6,392 nucleotides of DNA from Candidatus Rifleibacteriota bacterium (GTDB taxonomy: Bacteria; Muiribacteriota; Ozemobacteria; Ozemobacterales; Ozemobacteraceae): the NCBI GenBank assembly GCA_028691595.1, contig JAQUZA010000195.1, positions 1 through 6,392 of the forward strand, given 5' to 3'. The translations under genes were made by a program, and so were the position numbers. The notes beneath the pieces were generated by a model. The model did no database searches. It had not been told where the DNA came from and was given only the letters and a program-made list of their open reading frames with translations. Positions 4,645 through 6,392 of the stretch are shown in pieces. Position 1 is the first letter of the stretch. Every line of letters begins with the position of its first letter.

Positions 4645-6392
4645 ATGCAACAAACCAGGCGAAAAGGTAGCGCATTCATCGTTGTGGTGGGCGTTTTGGG
4701 GGTAATTCTCTTTGCCTCCACCATGTTCATGAGCTCAACCATTGAAGAAGGCCGGCAGACATCACTTTCGGTCAAGGGTCTGCATGCGACAAGCCTTGCC
4801 GAGGCTGCTCTTGAGAGAGCAATGCGCATGATTGCCGACAGCATCAATGATGTTGACCCCGGCAAGGTTAAGGCCAGTGATCTGGCAATTAAACTTCGTC
4901 TTCCCGCCAGAGCTAAGAGTGGCGTAACTCTTGGTCTGGCTGGTAATCTTGGTGCCGATGAGCAGCTTGACCTCGATGCTGCTGCCACAGAAGAAATCGT
5001 TCTTACCAAAGACGACCTCCAGGAAGGCGTAGACAATAAAGAACTCGATGCACTGGTGGCTTACATGACCAGTGAGGGTGCCAAAGAGTATGACGTTAAG
5101 GTCAAAGTCAAAATAGATAAAGCTTTCAGGGTATCCCCGGGCAAAGATTACGCAGACTTAAAAGTGCCCGGCGTAGACATCTCATGGAACCTGCGCCCCG
5201 ACGTAAAAAGTTTTCTCGAAGGAAATGGCTATTCTCCGCTTGAAATCGGTTTTCCCAAAGATTTGTCATGGCTCGACTTTTCGATTCCGGTCAAGATCGG
5301 GCCTATTACCCTGGTTAATATTAACCTGACAGGTGTGGTAGATAAGCTGATGCCCAAGATCACTGTCGCTGGCAAGGAACGAAGCTTTAAAGAATTAACC
5401 GGTCTTGACTTTTTTGCTGATATGCTGGTCAATCAGCTTCTTGGCAACGGTAAACAACGTTACCCGATTCAGATCAAGTTTGATGCTATTCCGATGCCAA
5501 CCGGCGTATCTTCTTTATGGCCATCAGGGGTCAGCATTACTCCGACAATGGACGACGGTCAATATCTTGAAAAGTATGGCCAGATTAAGCTTGAATGCGA
5601 AGCTTCAATTACCTATCAGGATAACTATAAGGCTACCCGCCGAGTTTCAGCGGTAAAAGATTTTAAGACAGCAGATTGTGAGCCGCCAGCTCCAATGTAC
5701 AGTTTTTTCATCTCCAATCTGAAGAACGATTTTCTCTCTTTTAACAATTACGGTGGCACCTTTGTTGTCAACAACTTTGATTACTCGGGCACTTTTTCTA
5801 AAATAAAAGAGGTTTTTACCGGCCCCAAAGAAGTCTCTGATGAAGAGCTTAAAAAAAGAGAGTTTCCTGGTTTGATCAGGGTTAACTACTCAGATAAGAC
5901 ATCTGATGGTACGCAACCACTTATTTGCAATGTCGCTCTGGTTGGTGACTGGGGTGCACCTCCAGTTGCCGGTGGTAACTCTGGTGCCGTAAAGAATATT
6001 TTCGAGGGCATTGAAGCTTTGCTGCTTCTGAATACCAAGACAAAGATGGCGGTGGCCGGTGGCAAATACAATATCAACGCTGAAATCACCAAAAAAGACC
6101 CTGAGACCAACATTGCCGTTCCCGTAAAGCTTTCAGGCCCGCCAAACAATAATACGCCGGCAGAGCCAGTTTTTGGTACCCCTGGAAAATACGGTATCGA
6201 CTTTGCAACAAAACCCGATCTTTTTCCGCTCATGAAAGCGACTGATTATCTCAAGAAGCTTGCAGCGCCCGGCAGCATTAATCTCGTGCCCAACGTTGGC
6301 AAAATGAGCACTAATGTTTTGGCATTGGCCGTTACTCTTGCTCTGAAGCCAATGGTAGAGGCTGTTCCGCTCACCAAAGGAACTGTAAGCGT
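4645..6392 (+). CDS. PilX/GspK-like minor pilin-type protein with large unknown ectodomain (3' end beyond window)
   Basis: An uninterrupted frame of 582 codons runs from the ATG to the right edge; the C-terminus is not in the window. The N-terminus MQQTRRKGSAFIVVVGVLGVI is a short basic leader, a Gly that could be the prepilin-peptidase site (G8/S9), and a hydrophobic helix to about residue 30. A helix with LHATSLAEAALERAMRMI (about 46-63) follows. This layout matches PilX N-terminal domains and GspK-type minor pseudopilins, including the lack of Glu at mature position 5. Such proteins are inserted in the inner membrane and sit at or near the tip of type IV pili or type II secretion pseudopili. 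The rest (about 70-582) is a beta-rich-looking ectodomain with Asn/Gly-rich and Pro-rich stretches (for example SGPPNNNTPAEPVFGTPG near 497-514) and only three Cys (318, 345, 428). I recognise no family in it. It is much longer than a typical PilX (about 150-200 aa). The upstream TPR-like membrane protein is probably in the same operon. Confidence 0.85.
   Translation, partial: MQQTRRKGSAFIVVVGVLGVILFASTMFMSSTIEEGRQTSLSVKGLHATSLAEAALERAMRMIADSINDVDPGKVKASDLAIKLRLPARAKSGVTLGLAGNLGADEQLDLDAAATEEIVLTKDDLQEGVDNKELDALVAYMTSEGAKEYDVKVKVKIDKAFRVSPGKDYADLKVPGVDISWNLRPDVKSFLEGNGYSPLEIGFPKDLSWLDFSIPVKIGPITLVNINLTGVVDKLMPKITVAGKERSFKELTGLDFFADMLVNQLLGNGKQRYPIQIKFDAIPMPTGVSSLWPSGVSITPTMDDGQYLEKYGQIKLECEASITYQDNYKATRRVSAVKDFKTADCEPPAPMYSFFISNLKNDFLSFNNYGGTFVVNNFDYSGTFSKIKEVFTGPKEVSDEELKKREFPGLIRVNYSDKTSDGTQPLICNVALVGDWGAPPVAGGNSGAVKNIFEGIEALLLLNTKTKMAVAGGKYNINAEITKKDPETNIAVPVKLSGPPNNNTPAEPVFGTPGKYGIDFATKPDLFPLMKATDYLKKLAAPGSINLVPNVGKMSTNVLALAVTLALKPMVEAVPLTKGTVS

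Noticed and set aside
4605..5036. 143-codon minus-strand frame over the start of the PilX-like gene, and a similar 115-codon one at 5886-6233
   Set aside because: Both lie opposite a long, well-supported plus-strand frame; their Ser/Arg-rich compositions are typical of antisense reading.

Overview
The window carries two divergent blocks. The left half, on the minus strand, is a chaperonin locus: two tandem groES-groEL pairs read from about 3400 down to about 81. The order in the direction of transcription is groES-A (3336-3049), groEL-A (2993-1326, complete, 555 aa with a Gly-Gly-Met tail), groES-B (1239-949), then groEL-B (from 920), which breaks off inside the apical domain. A perfect CIRCE element (3381-3407) lies just upstream of the first groES. 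This makes HrcA repression of the operon very likely. No second CIRCE is visible before the second pair.

The right half, on the plus strand, holds two genes about 14 bases apart. The first encodes a 271-aa protein with one membrane segment and a TPR-like helical region. The second runs off the right edge (at least 582 aa). It begins with a short basic leader, a hydrophobic helix and an AEAALERA-type helix, as in PilX/GspK-like pilus or type II secretion minor pilins, followed by a large ectodomain I do not recognise. The pair looks like part of an envelope or type IV filament locus. An intergenic region of about 400 bases, AT-rich next to the CIRCE element, separates the two blocks and carries their divergent promoters.

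Organism: a bacterium, probably with a Gram-negative envelope and moderate GC content, that uses HrcA/CIRCE control. The PilX-like gene favours a diderm. Phylum cannot be fixed from this window; an uncultured lineage such as Riflebacteria is only a guess.

The main anomaly is at the left edge. groEL-B matches its paralogue up to residue 271 (about position 108), and then all similarity stops. The outer 107 bases do not encode the rest of GroEL in any minus-strand frame, but they are open on the plus strand. This is either a real rearrangement that destroyed the second groEL or an assembly chimera at a duplicated gene.
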